A stretch of DNA of 64,000 nt from Nodularia sphaerocarpa UHCC 0038 (GCF_022376295.1 NZ_CP060140.1:5387673-5451672); one strand, 5' to 3'; numbered from the stretch's first letter, positions 53,137-61,918 are shown. Program-made: numbers and translations. Notes: generated by a model from the sequence alone, not told the origin.

Positions 53137-54897
53137 ATGGACTGGATTACACTACTGCGATCGCTACAGTCTGATTTTATTAAAAGGTTAGCATCCGGTT
53201 CTTTACTTCATTGTGAAATAGAAGGTCAATATAGTGAATTAACTGTCATCTCTGGAGAAAGACTCAAGACATTACGAGAATTTTGCTGGCTGATGGCGGA
53301 AAAATACAAGCGGACTTCCACAGTGCGTGACGTTTTCATTAACAACCTCAAAGGTAAACTCGGTGAAGAAGTTGTCAAAGAACGTTTAGCCGATTTGATT
53401 ACAGAAGTTGATTATGAAACTCGATTTGGCGGCGATGGTAATATTGATTTTACTTTAAATTCTAACTCAAAAATTGGTGTTGAGGTCAAGTCCCGTCATG
53501 GCAGTATCGATAAAGTCAGATGGTCAGTTAGTTCTAAAGAAGTCGCCAAAAATGCAGTTGTAGTTTGCGTTTTAATTCAAGAAGAAGTCAACGAAGCACA
53601 ACCAGAATATCACCTGTTTTTAGCTGGGTTTCTACCTACGCAAATGATTAAGTTAAAAACTGGTAAAATCTCCTTCGGCATCAATCAATTATTATATGGA
53701 GGTGGTTTATGGAGTTATCTAGAACAGTTACAAAGTTCTACTAATTATCAAGATTTTCCCTCTAATTCATCTCTAAATCATCAGGTTAATCCAGAATTTT
53801 CACGCTATCTGGACAATTCAATGGGGAACCTAACCCCCCAACCCCCTTCCCTTGTAGGGAAGGGGGAGAATTTAAAGCCTGTTTCATTGCAGCAAGGGAA
53901 AGGGGAGTATTCAAAGCCTCTCTCCTTGCAGGAGAGAGGTTTGGAGAGAGGTTTTTCAAATCCCGTGAAAAGTCAAAAAGTTAATCATGTAGAATATGGT
54001 AGTGAAGATTTAAATATATGTTCTATAAAACTTGGTGATCAATGTTTTGCAAAAGGTGAATATCAGGCGGCAATTAATCACTACAACCAAACCTTACAAA
54101 TAAAGAATGATGCTAATATTTATTATAAACTAGGTTTAAGCTCCTATCAATTAGGAGATTATCAAGCAGCAATTAATAATTTTTCTCAAGCAATCCAGTT
54201 GAATTTTAATGATGGCAAAGCATACAATAAAAGAGGTTTAGCTCGGTATCAACTAGGAAATTATCAAGAAGCAATAGAAGATTATACTCAAGCTATCAGA
54301 ATTAATCCTCATATTGCCGTCGCATATAAAAATCGTGCTGAAGCTCGTTCTCACATTGGAGATAATCAGGGAGCAATAGAAGATTATACTCAGGCAATCA
54401 AAATTAATCCTCAGTATGCCGATGCTTATAAAAACCAGGGAATTGCGCGTTATTTTATAGAATATCACCAAGGTTTCTCTCAGGCAATCAAGGTTAATCC
54501 CCAGGATGCAGTTGCTTACAAAAATCGTGGTGATGCTCGTGGTGATTTAGAAGATTATCAAGGAGCAATTGCAGATTATACTCAGGCTATACAGATTAAT
54601 CCTAATTATGTAGATGCTTATTATAACCGTGGAAATGCTCGTTATGATTTAGGAGATTACGAAGGAGCAATTAAGGATTACACCCAAAGTATTAAGATTA
54701 ATTCTAATTATGCTAATGGCTATTATAACCGTGGTAATGTTTATTGTCAGCTAGGAGATAAACAGCTAGCAATTGCTGATTTTCGCAAAGCAGCAGATAT
54801 TTATCGCCGAGAAGGTAAACTAGAAGCACTTAAAGATGCTCGTGAAAGAGTTTCAGATTTAGAAATCGCCGAATCTTTAGATATTTTAAACTTCTAA
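53137..54897 (+). CDS. PD-(D/E)XK nuclease-like domain fused to TPR repeats, with repeat-derived linker
   Basis: 586 residues from the ATG at 53137 (a TTG at 53110 would add 9). Residues about 60-190 look like a restriction-endonuclease-like fold: KLGEEVVKERLADL, then the catalytic set NIDFTLNSNSKIGVEVKSRHG (Asp, then E-x-K). From about 305 there are TPR units (QAAINNFSQAIQLNFNDGKAYNKRG, AIEDYTQAIRINPHIAVAYKNRAEA, ...), about eight in all. The linker (about 229-275: NLTPQPPSLVGKGENLK, QGKGEYSKPLSLQERG) is the translation of a dispersed repeat. Such nuclease-TPR fusions could be self/non-self or stress sensors; function unknown. Confidence 0.8.
   Translation: MDWITLLRSLQSDFIKRLASGSLLHCEIEGQYSELTVISGERLKTLREFCWLMAEKYKRTSTVRDVFINNLKGKLGEEVVKERLADLITEVDYETRFGGDGNIDFTLNSNSKIGVEVKSRHGSIDKVRWSVSSKEVAKNAVVVCVLIQEEVNEAQPEYHLFLAGFLPTQMIKLKTGKISFGINQLLYGGGLWSYLEQLQSSTNYQDFPSNSSLNHQVNPEFSRYLDNSMGNLTPQPPSLVGKGENLKPVSLQQGKGEYSKPLSLQERGLERGFSNPVKSQKVNHVEYGSEDLNICSIKLGDQCFAKGEYQAAINHYNQTLQIKNDANIYYKLGLSSYQLGDYQAAINNFSQAIQLNFNDGKAYNKRGLARYQLGNYQEAIEDYTQAIRINPHIAVAYKNRAEARSHIGDNQGAIEDYTQAIKINPQYADAYKNQGIARYFIEYHQGFSQAIKVNPQDAVAYKNRGDARGDLEDYQGAIADYTQAIQINPNYVDAYYNRGNARYDLGDYEGAIKDYTQSIKINSNYANGYYNRGNVYCQLGDKQLAIADFRKAADIYRREGKLEALKDARERVSDLEIAESLDILNF
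53818..53962 (+). repeat. Dispersed repeat translated in frame as a linker
   Basis: CCTAACCCCCCAACCCCCTT, CTTGTAGGGAAGGGGGAG, then CTCTCCTTGCAGGAGAGAGG: the same C-rich plus hairpin block found between genes elsewhere, here three related hairpin units read through in the open frame with no stop. Confidence 0.8.
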
Positions 54898-54900
54898 AGT

Positions 54901-54985
54901 ATTCATATATATTCATCTATATTCATCTATATTCATCTATATTCATCTATATTCATCTATATTCATCTGTGTGCATCTGTGTGCA
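54901..54985 (+). repeat. 10-bp tandem array ATTCATCTAT followed by TCTGTGTGCA repeats
   Basis: At least five consecutive ATTCATCTAT units (54911-54960), then TTCATCTGTG, TGCATCTGTG, TGCATCTGTG. The second part matches the ATCTGTGTTCATCTGTGG motif seen inverted or direct near 30290, 33960, 42620 and 46450. Confidence 0.9.
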
Positions 54986-55036
54986 TCTGTGGATAATTAT
55001 CTTTTCATTATCTTAAACACCTACAAAGCCAAATCG

Positions 55037-55249
55037 CTATTTTCGTTCTTCTAATTGCCGCAATTCGTTTTCTGTGCGCTCATAGGGTTTTGTCTTCGGT
55101 TTCCAGGAGCCAAACAGGTTAATAGCAAAGTTGTTCATAGCTGTACGAGTCTGGGTACTGGCTTTTCCTAAAGCACCAGGTAAAACCTGATCTCCTGCGG
55201 CGACAAACAGTAGAAAGCCAATGAGTATCAAAGGCATATATCGTTTCAT
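55037..55249 (-). CDS. Small secreted or membrane protein, conserved-looking
   Basis: 70 residues from an ATG: a hydrophobic lead (MPLILIGFLLFVAAGDQVLP) followed by a short polar region and a basic/acidic C-terminal tail (ENELRQLEERK). It is too short to classify. The start and signal-like segment are good, so it is likely real; function unknown. Confidence 0.6.
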   Translation of the reverse strand: MKRYMPLILIGFLLFVAAGDQVLPGALGKASTQTRTAMNNFAINLFGSWKPKTKPYERTENELRQLEERK

Positions 55250-55360
55250 GTCTAAATTCCCTCACAGATAACACTAGCGCAATTAACAAATATCTATCTC
55301 CCCAGTATGCCCAAAGCTTTAGTCAAATAACACCTATGCTGGGGCTGCACATTATTTTCA

Positions 55361-55577
55361 CCCCTCCCAACCTCCCCTTACAAAGGAACCACCTGTACAC
55401 ACATCTTGGCAATCAAGCACAGCCCCTGAATTTACCCCCCTTAATCCCCCCTTGCACTACGCCGAAGGCGCATCCCCGAAGGGGTTTAGGGGGTAAATCC
55501 GGTTCTCCCCCTTAGTAAGGGGGAGTTAGAGGGGGTCAGAAGACTTATGTGTAGACCGTAGCTTACAAAGGGGAGGA
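55361..55577. repeat. Repeat family A, copy 3 (inverted)
   Basis: Reverse complement of 5457-5683: ACAAAGGAACCACCTGTACA...TTGGCAATCAAGCACAG, then the C/G-rich arms and the CGCCGAAGGCG core. It sits between the small gene at 55037 and the carotenoid oxygenase, just downstream of the latter. Confidence 0.85.
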
Positions 55578-55609
55578 GACGCAGACTGTGGGGTTCTTTT
55601 TATGCTTCT

Positions 55610-57055
55610 TCACATAGAAGTGGTGTTAGCACTTTTAAAATATCCGTGAAAACTATGAGGAATTACGCTGGGTAAACCCAATCGGCACACGGGTTCTGCA
55701 TCTAGGCGATCGCTCTCAAATACCCAAACTTCGCTACTATGAGAATTACCATCATAAACCACTGTTAAAACCCAACTTTTTTCAGAGTTTTGGGCATCTT
55801 GCACAGGTAAAGGTTCTGAAGGATAGCAATTTTCTGGTAAATTGGCTTCTGTGAAAATTTCCGTCTGATGATCGAAACAGCCAAAGGTATTTAATATTTC
55901 CTGACTAATATCTGTGCCTTCTCGGAATGACGACATATAAGTATAACGGGAAACTTGCCCTATATTTGCCTTGGGGACATTAGGAAATTCACAACTTCTG
56001 TCTGATAGTTGCTGAATTGATGTCACTTTAGCAGTTTGGGGTTGGAGATGAACTCGCGTCAGGGTACTTTTAGCTCTTGTGTGAGTTTTTCCTGTAGCTA
56101 CTTCCCGCAAATATTGATTTGTTTGAAAATCTGGATAACTGGCGATATCTACCACCACATCACCACTAGCATCTACATAACCATTGGCAAAATGCCATTG
56201 ATACCAAGCTTCAGTTTCTCCACGACTCACCAAAGATAAGGTTTCACGGTGGAATACTAAAATCTGAGTTCCCAGTTTTGGTTTCCATTCTAAAGCATCA
56301 CTGTAGCTGCTGATACCTGCAAGCACAGGGAAAACATTTAACCGCACCGCCGGGATGAAAAATATCAGATATTGTCCTGCTAAAACAAAATCATGGATTA
56401 ATGGCACACCTTGTAATTTAACTTCAGATTTTTGGGTAACTTTGCCAGTAAAATCACTTTTATAAACATTCAAAGTTGCATTCAGTCCGGGACTGACACC
56501 AAAGTTAAAGATTTCCCCAGTTTGGTAATCCACTTTCGGATGAGCCGAATAGCCTAATCCCTGTAAACCATCTAAATTATCCAAACCGTGTGTTTCTAAG
56601 GTCTGGAGGTCAAGAGAATGGGGATTTCCGCCTTCCCAAAGTGCCAAAAGCTTATCAGGTAATGCTAACACTGAAGTATTAGCAGCATTCTTGACGGGTT
56701 TGAGCCATTGATTCCAAACAGGCCCCGGTGCAGTCATGCCATAATTACCGTAAAGCAGTTTTCCGGCTGTGGTTTCTTCTTGATAACCAGCAGTTTGCAC
56801 ATAACGATAAACTCCGGTAACACCAGCATCGGTAAAATGAACTCCCAGAATTGCGCCATCACCATCAAACCAGTGTCCGACATCAATACCACCGCGTTCT
56901 AACCGTCCTGGTCCATTGCGGTAGAGTGTCCCGCGCAAGCCTTCAGGGACTTGACCCCAGAGAACAGGTAAGGGGGTGAGGGTAAATTCTTTTGCTGGTT
57001 GAGCTATCGCACCTGCCCAGGTTTTATGGGTTAATGGTTGAATAGTTGTTGTCAT
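55610..57055 (-). CDS. Carotenoid oxygenase (apocarotenoid cleavage) family protein
   Basis: 481 residues. Carotenoid oxygenases cleave (apo)carotenoids, for example to retinal. The four iron-binding histidines can be assigned to GYSAHPKVD, GVPLIHDFVL, QWHFANGY and PSVIPHSFHGYF. The N-terminus RGTLYRNGPGRLERGG with DGDGAILGVHF is family-typical. Length is normal. The C-terminus runs only a few residues beyond the last histidine (ANTTSM). It is monocistronic. Confidence 0.92.
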   Translation of the reverse strand: MTTTIQPLTHKTWAGAIAQPAKEFTLTPLPVLWGQVPEGLRGTLYRNGPGRLERGGIDVGHWFDGDGAILGVHFTDAGVTGVYRYVQTAGYQEETTAGKLLYGNYGMTAPGPVWNQWLKPVKNAANTSVLALPDKLLALWEGGNPHSLDLQTLETHGLDNLDGLQGLGYSAHPKVDYQTGEIFNFGVSPGLNATLNVYKSDFTGKVTQKSEVKLQGVPLIHDFVLAGQYLIFFIPAVRLNVFPVLAGISSYSDALEWKPKLGTQILVFHRETLSLVSRGETEAWYQWHFANGYVDASGDVVVDIASYPDFQTNQYLREVATGKTHTRAKSTLTRVHLQPQTAKVTSIQQLSDRSCEFPNVPKANIGQVSRYTYMSSFREGTDISQEILNTFGCFDHQTEIFTEANLPENCYPSEPLPVQDAQNSEKSWVLTVVYDGNSHSSEVWVFESDRLDAEPVCRLGLPSVIPHSFHGYFKSANTTSM

Positions 57056-57183
57056 AATTTTAATCTCAAAGGAAGAATATTAGCAAAAAGCTGATTCAAT
57101 GCCAAAAAAGTTCCGCAGTTCTGCAACTAACGATATATTTTTTAAATCTAACCCAGACAAAATCACTGTTTTTTGTTGAATCT

Positions 57184-57996
57184 ATGAAATCTTATTTAGC
57201 CGCCGCTATTCAAATGACCAGTGTATCCAATGTACACAAAAACTTAGTCCAGGCAGAAGAACTAATTGACCTGGCTGTGCGTCGAGGTGCTGAATTAGTT
57301 GGGTTACCAGAAAACTTTTCTTTTATGGGAGAAGAGAAAGACAAACTGGCACAAGCAGAGGAGATTTATCGTGAATCTGCCCAATTTCTCAAAAAAATGG
57401 CGCAGCGCTACCAAGTTACCATTTTGGGCGGTAGCTTTCCAGTTCCTGTAGAGAATACAGGCAAAGTTTATAACACGACAATTCTCATTGACCCCAGTGG
57501 TGAAGAACTCACCCGCTACTGTAAAGTACATCTATTTGATGTTAATGTCCCTGACGGCAACACCTATCGAGAATCTAGCACAGTTGTAGCTGGTAAGGAA
57601 CTACCGACAGTTTATTTGTCAGAACAACTCGGTAATATCGGACTTTCTGTTTGCTATGATGTCCGCTTTCCTGAATTGTACCGACATTTGTCAGATAAAG
57701 GCGCAGATGTGATGTTTGTCCCGGCTGCCTTCACCGCTTTCACTGGGAAAGACCATTGGCAAGTATTATTACAAGCTAGAGCCATTGAAAATACTGCCTA
57801 CGTCATCGCCCCGGCTCAAACTGGCAATAACTACGACCGTCGCCACACCCACGGACACGCTATGATTATCGACCCTTGGGGTGTAATTTTAGCTGATGCT
57901 GGTGAACAACCGGGAATTGCGATCGCCGAAATCAAACCCTCTCGCTTGGAACAAGTCCGCCGTCAAATGCCTTCTTTAGAACATCGAGTATTCTAA
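57184..57996 (+). CDS. Carbon-nitrogen hydrolase (nitrilase superfamily, Nit-like)
   Basis: 270 residues with the Glu-Lys-Cys triad E43 (GLPENFSF), K114 (CKVHLFDVNVPDG) and C157 (LSVCYDVRFPELYR). The HLFDVNVPDG...YRESSTVVAGKELP pattern is that of Nit1/Nit2-like omega-amidases or deaminated-glutathione amidases (metabolite repair). Length matches. It stands alone; a repeat-rich stretch and the TnpB element follow. Confidence 0.92.
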   Translation: MKSYLAAAIQMTSVSNVHKNLVQAEELIDLAVRRGAELVGLPENFSFMGEEKDKLAQAEEIYRESAQFLKKMAQRYQVTILGGSFPVPVENTGKVYNTTILIDPSGEELTRYCKVHLFDVNVPDGNTYRESSTVVAGKELPTVYLSEQLGNIGLSVCYDVRFPELYRHLSDKGADVMFVPAAFTAFTGKDHWQVLLQARAIENTAYVIAPAQTGNNYDRRHTHGHAMIIDPWGVILADAGEQPGIAIAEIKPSRLEQVRRQMPSLEHRVF

Positions 57997-58006
57997 ATAC
58001 CCAATA

Positions 58007-58032
58007 CAGACGCGATTTATCGCGTCTGTACA
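58007..58032. repeat. Palindromic repeat ACAGACGCGATTTATCGCGTC
   Basis: ACAGACGCGAT and ATCGCGTCTGT form a 10-11 bp inverted pair with a tiny loop, just after the nitrilase stop. It could serve as a terminator but no T-run follows. Confidence 0.65.
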
Positions 58033-58105
58033 AGAATGCAGGTAGTAGCTTTAGCCGCAGATCCATCCAAGAAGTTTTGTTGAGATTTATTGAATCGCTG
58101 TAAGA

Positions 58106-58163
58106 CCCCCGCCTCAACGCTTCTCCCAAGGGGAGACGCTACGCGAATGTAGGCGGGGGATGT
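58106..58163. repeat. GC-rich hairpin resembling a relic TnpB-element right end
   Basis: CCCCCGCCT (58106-58114) and AGGCGGGGG (58151-58159) pair; the sequence then goes on ATGT. This mirrors the right end of the functional-looking element (CCCCACCC/GGGTGGGG then AGGATGT at 59551-59584), with an interspersed CTTCTCCCAAGGGGAGACGC block between the arms. Relic status is inference. Confidence 0.5.
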
Positions 58164-58209
58164 AAAGCGGTTAAAAACGCAGCACTATGCAGATTGAGGC
58201 TTCGGCTTC

Positions 58210-58253
58210 GCTCAAGATCAACACCGAGCGGAGTCGAGGTGTTGATCTTGAGC
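58210..58253. repeat. 16-bp perfect inverted repeat with 12-nt loop
   Basis: GCTCAAGATCAACACC at 58210-58225 and GGTGTTGATCTTGAGC at 58238-58253, loop GAGCGGAGTCGA. A strong hairpin of unknown role upstream of the TnpB gene. Confidence 0.8.
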
Positions 58254-58331
58254 GTCAGCGAAATGGAATCTGTATAGTAGCTAAGTTTTTAACAATCTGG
58301 TATATTGTTTATGTACCAAAGTTAAACATAA

Positions 58332-59570
58332 ATGATCGTATTTGAGGCAAAACTTGAAGGACAGAACGAGCAGTATCGAGCGCTTGATGAAGCGATTAGA
58401 ACTGCGCGGTTTGTGCGTAATAGTTGCCTCCGGTACTGGATGGATAACAAAGGCGTTGGGCGTTACGACCTTAATAAGTTCTGCGCTGTCCTTGCTGCTA
58501 ACACAGAGTTTCCTTGGGTGTCCAACCTGAACTCTATGGCTCGTCAATCTAGCGCTGAAAGAGCGTGGTCTGCAATTGCTCGATTCTTTGATAATTGCAA
58601 GAAAGGTAAGTCGGGAAAGAAAGGCTATCCACGTTTTAAGAAAGAACAGACTCATGGTTCAGTTGAATACAAAACTTGTGGATGGAAGCTTTCTGCTGAC
58701 CGTCGCCATATCACTTTTAGCGATGGGTTTGAGGGGGGAACTTTTAAGCTCTGGGGAACCCGTGATCTGCATTTCTACCAACTCAAACAGTTTAAAAGAG
58801 TGCGGGTTGTGCGTCGTGCCGATGGGTATTATACCCAATTTTGTATTGACCACGAACGGGTTGAAAAGCGAGAACCAACTGGTAAAACTATTGGTATTGA
58901 TGTGGGATTGAACCACTTCTACACCGATAGTAATGGAGAAACAGTCGCTAACCCTAGACATCTGGGTAAAAGCGAGAAGTCTTTGAAACGACTGCAACGC
59001 CGGATGTCTAGGACTAAAAAAGGTTCTCAAAACAGAATTAAGTTTAGAAATAAACTTGCACGTAAGCACCTCAAAGTAAGTCGCCAGCGTAAAGACTTTG
59101 CTGTAAAGACAGCAAGGTGCGTAGTGAGGTCTAACGACCTCGTGGCGTATGAAGATTTACAGGTGCGGAATATGGTCAAGAATCATCGCTTGGCTAAATC
59201 GATTAGTGATGCATCGTGGTCGTTGTTCCGGCAATGGGTTGAGTATTTTGGCAAAGTGTTTGGCGTGGTGACTGTTGCAGTTCCGCCTTATTTCACCAGC
59301 CAGAATTGTTCTAACTGCGGTGAAGTTGTTAAGAAAACTCTCAGCACTAGAACTCATATTTGTCCTCACTGTGGGCATACCCAAGACCGGGATTGGAATG
59401 CGGCACGAAACATATTGGAAAAGGGATTGAGTACGGCGGGTCACGTCGGAACTAACGCCTCTGGAGAGACTGACCAATACTTGAGTGGGGCAACTCCTTC
59501 AAGCAAGTCAACTCGTGGAAAGAGGAAACCCAAAGAGCGATCTTTGGAATCCCCACCCTCTACGAAGTAG
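58332..59570 (+). CDS. tnpB: RNA-guided endonuclease TnpB
   Basis: 412 residues. TnpB is the reRNA-guided RuvC nuclease of IS605-type elements and the ancestor of Cas12. All three catalytic acids are visible: D in TIGIDVGLNHF (about 188), E in LVAYEDLQVRNMVKN (about 272) and D in QDRDWNAARNIL (about 352). The zinc finger is intact: CSNCG...THICPHCG. The stop codon (59568-59570) overlaps the right-end hairpin, where the 3' part of the guide RNA is expected. It appears functional. Confidence 0.95.
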   Translation: MIVFEAKLEGQNEQYRALDEAIRTARFVRNSCLRYWMDNKGVGRYDLNKFCAVLAANTEFPWVSNLNSMARQSSAERAWSAIARFFDNCKKGKSGKKGYPRFKKEQTHGSVEYKTCGWKLSADRRHITFSDGFEGGTFKLWGTRDLHFYQLKQFKRVRVVRRADGYYTQFCIDHERVEKREPTGKTIGIDVGLNHFYTDSNGETVANPRHLGKSEKSLKRLQRRMSRTKKGSQNRIKFRNKLARKHLKVSRQRKDFAVKTARCVVRSNDLVAYEDLQVRNMVKNHRLAKSISDASWSLFRQWVEYFGKVFGVVTVAVPPYFTSQNCSNCGEVVKKTLSTRTHICPHCGHTQDRDWNAARNILEKGLSTAGHVGTNASGETDQYLSGATPSSKSTRGKRKPKERSLESPPSTK

Positions 59571-59589
59571 GGTGGGGAGGATGTCAAAC
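59540..59589 (+). ncRNA. Putative reRNA (omega RNA) 3' scaffold of TnpB
   Basis: The hairpin CCCCACCC...GGGTGGGG (59551-59577) followed by AGGATGTCAAAC is the layout of the 3' end of a TnpB reRNA, whose guide is the sequence just beyond the element end. That guide would begin about 59590, in the interrupted dehydrogenase gene. The 5' end of the RNA, within tnpB, cannot be set by eye. Confidence 0.6.
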
Positions 59590-60390
59590 TACACCACCGA
59601 TAAAAATGGCTCGCCAGTCAACCGAGTTGAACGTTGGCAATTATCCTCAGATGGATTGACTGCATCATCAGACAAAATTATTATTGATGATATCCCAGCC
59701 GCTCTATATCATAATGGCGGTCGTTTGCGTTTTGGCCCAGATGGAATGCTTTATATTGGCACTGGTGATGCTAGAGAACCGCAAATTTCCCAAAATGTTA
59801 ATAGTTTAGCGGGTAAGATTCTGCGCTTAACTCCAGAGGGACAAATTCCCCCAGATAATCCATTTCCAAATAATCCCGTTTTTATAACTGGTATTCGTAA
59901 TACTCAAGGTTTTGACTGGTACAATGCATCCACGCTGTTTGTCACAGACCACGGCCCTAGTGGAGAATTAGGCAGAACTGGTGAGGATAAACTTTCTGTA
60001 TTACAAGCAGGGGATAATATGGGCTGGCCGGCTGTGAAAAACTGTGAAGCTGAAGCAGAATTTGTGCGTCCCTCACTGGTTTGGCGCGAAGCAGCACCTC
60101 CAGGCGGAGCAGCACTTTATACTGGTGATTCTATTCCAGAGTGGAAAGGTAATTTAATTATTGGTACTCTGCGTTCCCGACATCTGCATAGAGTAGTATT
60201 TGACTCAGCTAACCCCAGACAAGTGCAAACTCATGAAATTTACTTTCAGGGAAATTCACCAAATGGTTTTGGGCGAATTAGGGATGTGATTATGGGTAAA
60301 GATGGTGAGTTATACATTACTACCAGTAATTGTGACGGACGCGGAAACTGTCCCCCAGGTCAAGATAAAATTATCCGCATCACTCAATAA
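59590..60390 (+). pseudogene. Truncated PQQ-dependent sugar dehydrogenase (GSDH family), N-terminus missing
   Basis: The reading frame is open from the element end to a stop at 60390 (about 266 residues; the frame also begins with an ATG at 59581 in the element end). It matches the C-terminal part of the glucose/sorbosone dehydrogenase beta-propeller (PF07995): AALYHNGGRLRFGPDGMLYIGTGDA, SLAGKILRLTPEG, TGIRNTQGFDW, DNMGWPAVKNC, RDVIMGKDGELYITTSN. The N-terminal about 150 residues, with the first PQQ-site residues, are not found upstream of the element. It is therefore probably non-functional, lost by insertion plus deletion. Confidence 0.85.
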
Positions 60391-60493
60391 AATTGGCTAT
60401 CTTGGATCATTGTCCAGTGTCTTCCTGGAGAGATATCTTTATTTAAATATGATTAATTACGGTTTTTTGGTATTGTAAAACTTCGCCGAATAT
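60391..60493. other. Spacer before the second TnpB element
   Basis: AT-rich, about 100 bp between the dehydrogenase remnant and the inverted repeat at 60494. No feature seen. Confidence 0.4.
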
Positions 60494-61907
60494 ATAGACA
60501 AATATCTCCATCTATGATCATTCATCACAGTGAAACCAGGTAATGAATGGGGATAGAGCAAATCTCAAGCCAGATAATTAACATAAATTCATTAAGCCAA
60601 GTACCGACAAATGTTAGTATATATAATCATCTCTAAAATTTTTGGCAGCTAGTCTATGCAGTTGGTCGAACGGCATATAATTCAACGAAATCATCCCCAC
60701 TATCAAGAGATTGATCAGTTATGTTTTGCTGCTAAAAACCTCTACAATTACGCTAACTTCCACATCCGCCAAAGTTTTATTCTGACTCAAAAATATCTAG
60801 ACTACAATTGTTTAGCTAAACAATTAAAATCTACAGAACCATATCAAGCTTTACCCGCCAAAGTTGCCCAACAAGTATTATTAGGATTACATCACAACTG
60901 GTTAAGCTTTTTTGCAGCAATTCAAGTATATACAGAAGATAAAAGCAAGTTTTTAGGCAGACCAAAATTACCCAAATATAAACACAAAGACAAGGGCAGA
61001 CATTTATTAGTTTACACAGCACAGTCTGTGAGTAAACCCAAAATGAAAGCTGGTGTAATTCATCTGTCAAAAACACAAATTGAGATTCCAACAAAAGTAG
61101 AGTATGTACATCTAAATCAGGTGAGAATTGTCCCCAAAATTGACCATTATGTGCTAGAAGCTGTGTATGAAAAAGAGGAATTAGATGATGACTTAGACTC
61201 TAATGCTATAGCAGCGATTGATTTAGGCATAGATAACCTAGCTACCTTAACATCTAACCAGCCTGGGTTTTTACCAGTTCTGGTTTCGGGGAGAATTATC
61301 AAATCCATTAATCGTTATTACAATCAAAGAAAAGCTAAATTACAATCTTTACTACCAAGTCATCAAAAGACATCTAAACAACTGCAAAGTTTAACTAAAA
61401 AACGGAATTTTCGAGTTGATGATTATCTACATAAAGCCAGTCGGTTAGTTATTGACCATTTAGTGAAGCAGGGGCTGGGGACTTTAGTAATTGGTCAAAA
61501 TCCACTGTGGAAGCAAAATGCTAATTTGGGTAAACGAAATAATCAAAACTTTGTTTGTATTCCGCATAATCGATTTGTACAGCAGTTGATTTATAAAGCG
61601 AAATTAGTGGGGATAAAGGTATTGGTTTCTGAAGAGTCTTACACCAGTGTGGCTTCTTTTTTAGACCAAGATATTATTCCTACCTATGGAAAAGCTGATG
61701 CGAAAGAAGTTAAATTTAGTGGTCGAAGAATCAGAACTAAGCTTTATAAAGCAGGTAATGGTAAACTGATTCACGCTGATGTCAATGGTAGTTTGAATAT
61801 CTTACGTAAAGTAGTCCCGACAGCATTTAGTCTAGGGATAGGGGGCGTTGTAGTTCGCCCTGTCGGGATTATTCCCGGCAAACAAATGGCATGAGATATT
61901 TGTCTAT
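60494..61907 (+). mobile_element. Second TnpB-type element, bounded by 14-bp inverted repeats
   Basis: ATAGACAAATATCT at 60494-60507 is repeated inverted (AGATATTTGTCTAT) at 61894-61907, enclosing a 412-codon TnpB gene. Before the right repeat a GTCGGGATTATTCCCGGC hairpin could be the subterminal structure. IS605-type elements normally do not have terminal inverted repeats, so the ends need checking. Confidence 0.6.
60656..61894 (+). CDS. TnpB-family protein with atypical RuvC-II and no zinc-finger cysteines
   Basis: 412 residues. The RuvC-I Asp is clear (AIAAIDLGIDNLATL, about 190). In place of the usual VxEDL of RuvC-II there is TLVIGQNPLWKQNANLG, with no Glu at the canonical site. The zinc-finger region reads SEESYTSVASFLDQDIIPTYG with no Cys at all, and RuvC-III keeps an Asp in IHADVNGSLNILRK. 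As I recall, many cyanobacterial TnpB relatives have this IGxNxxWKQ and YTSxxSFLD form, so it is a subfamily and not a damaged copy; EES could carry a rearranged catalytic Glu. Confidence 0.85.
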   Translation: MQLVERHIIQRNHPHYQEIDQLCFAAKNLYNYANFHIRQSFILTQKYLDYNCLAKQLKSTEPYQALPAKVAQQVLLGLHHNWLSFFAAIQVYTEDKSKFLGRPKLPKYKHKDKGRHLLVYTAQSVSKPKMKAGVIHLSKTQIEIPTKVEYVHLNQVRIVPKIDHYVLEAVYEKEELDDDLDSNAIAAIDLGIDNLATLTSNQPGFLPVLVSGRIIKSINRYYNQRKAKLQSLLPSHQKTSKQLQSLTKKRNFRVDDYLHKASRLVIDHLVKQGLGTLVIGQNPLWKQNANLGKRNNQNFVCIPHNRFVQQLIYKAKLVGIKVLVSEESYTSVASFLDQDIIPTYGKADAKEVKFSGRRIRTKLYKAGNGKLIHADVNGSLNILRKVVPTAFSLGIGGVVVRPVGIIPGKQMA

Positions 61908-61918
61908 GCTTTTTGGAA

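Larger units (their letters stand above)
58262..59589 (+). mobile_element. IS200/IS605-type element carrying only tnpB
   Basis: TnpB gene plus a right end with a hairpin (59551-59577) and the characteristic ATGTCAAAC end. No TnpA (Y1 transposase) gene is present, so it depends on a TnpA in trans. The left end is approximate: a TGGTA...TACCA hairpin lies at about 58299-58319. Host sequence resumes at about 59590 inside a sugar dehydrogenase gene. Confidence 0.75.
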
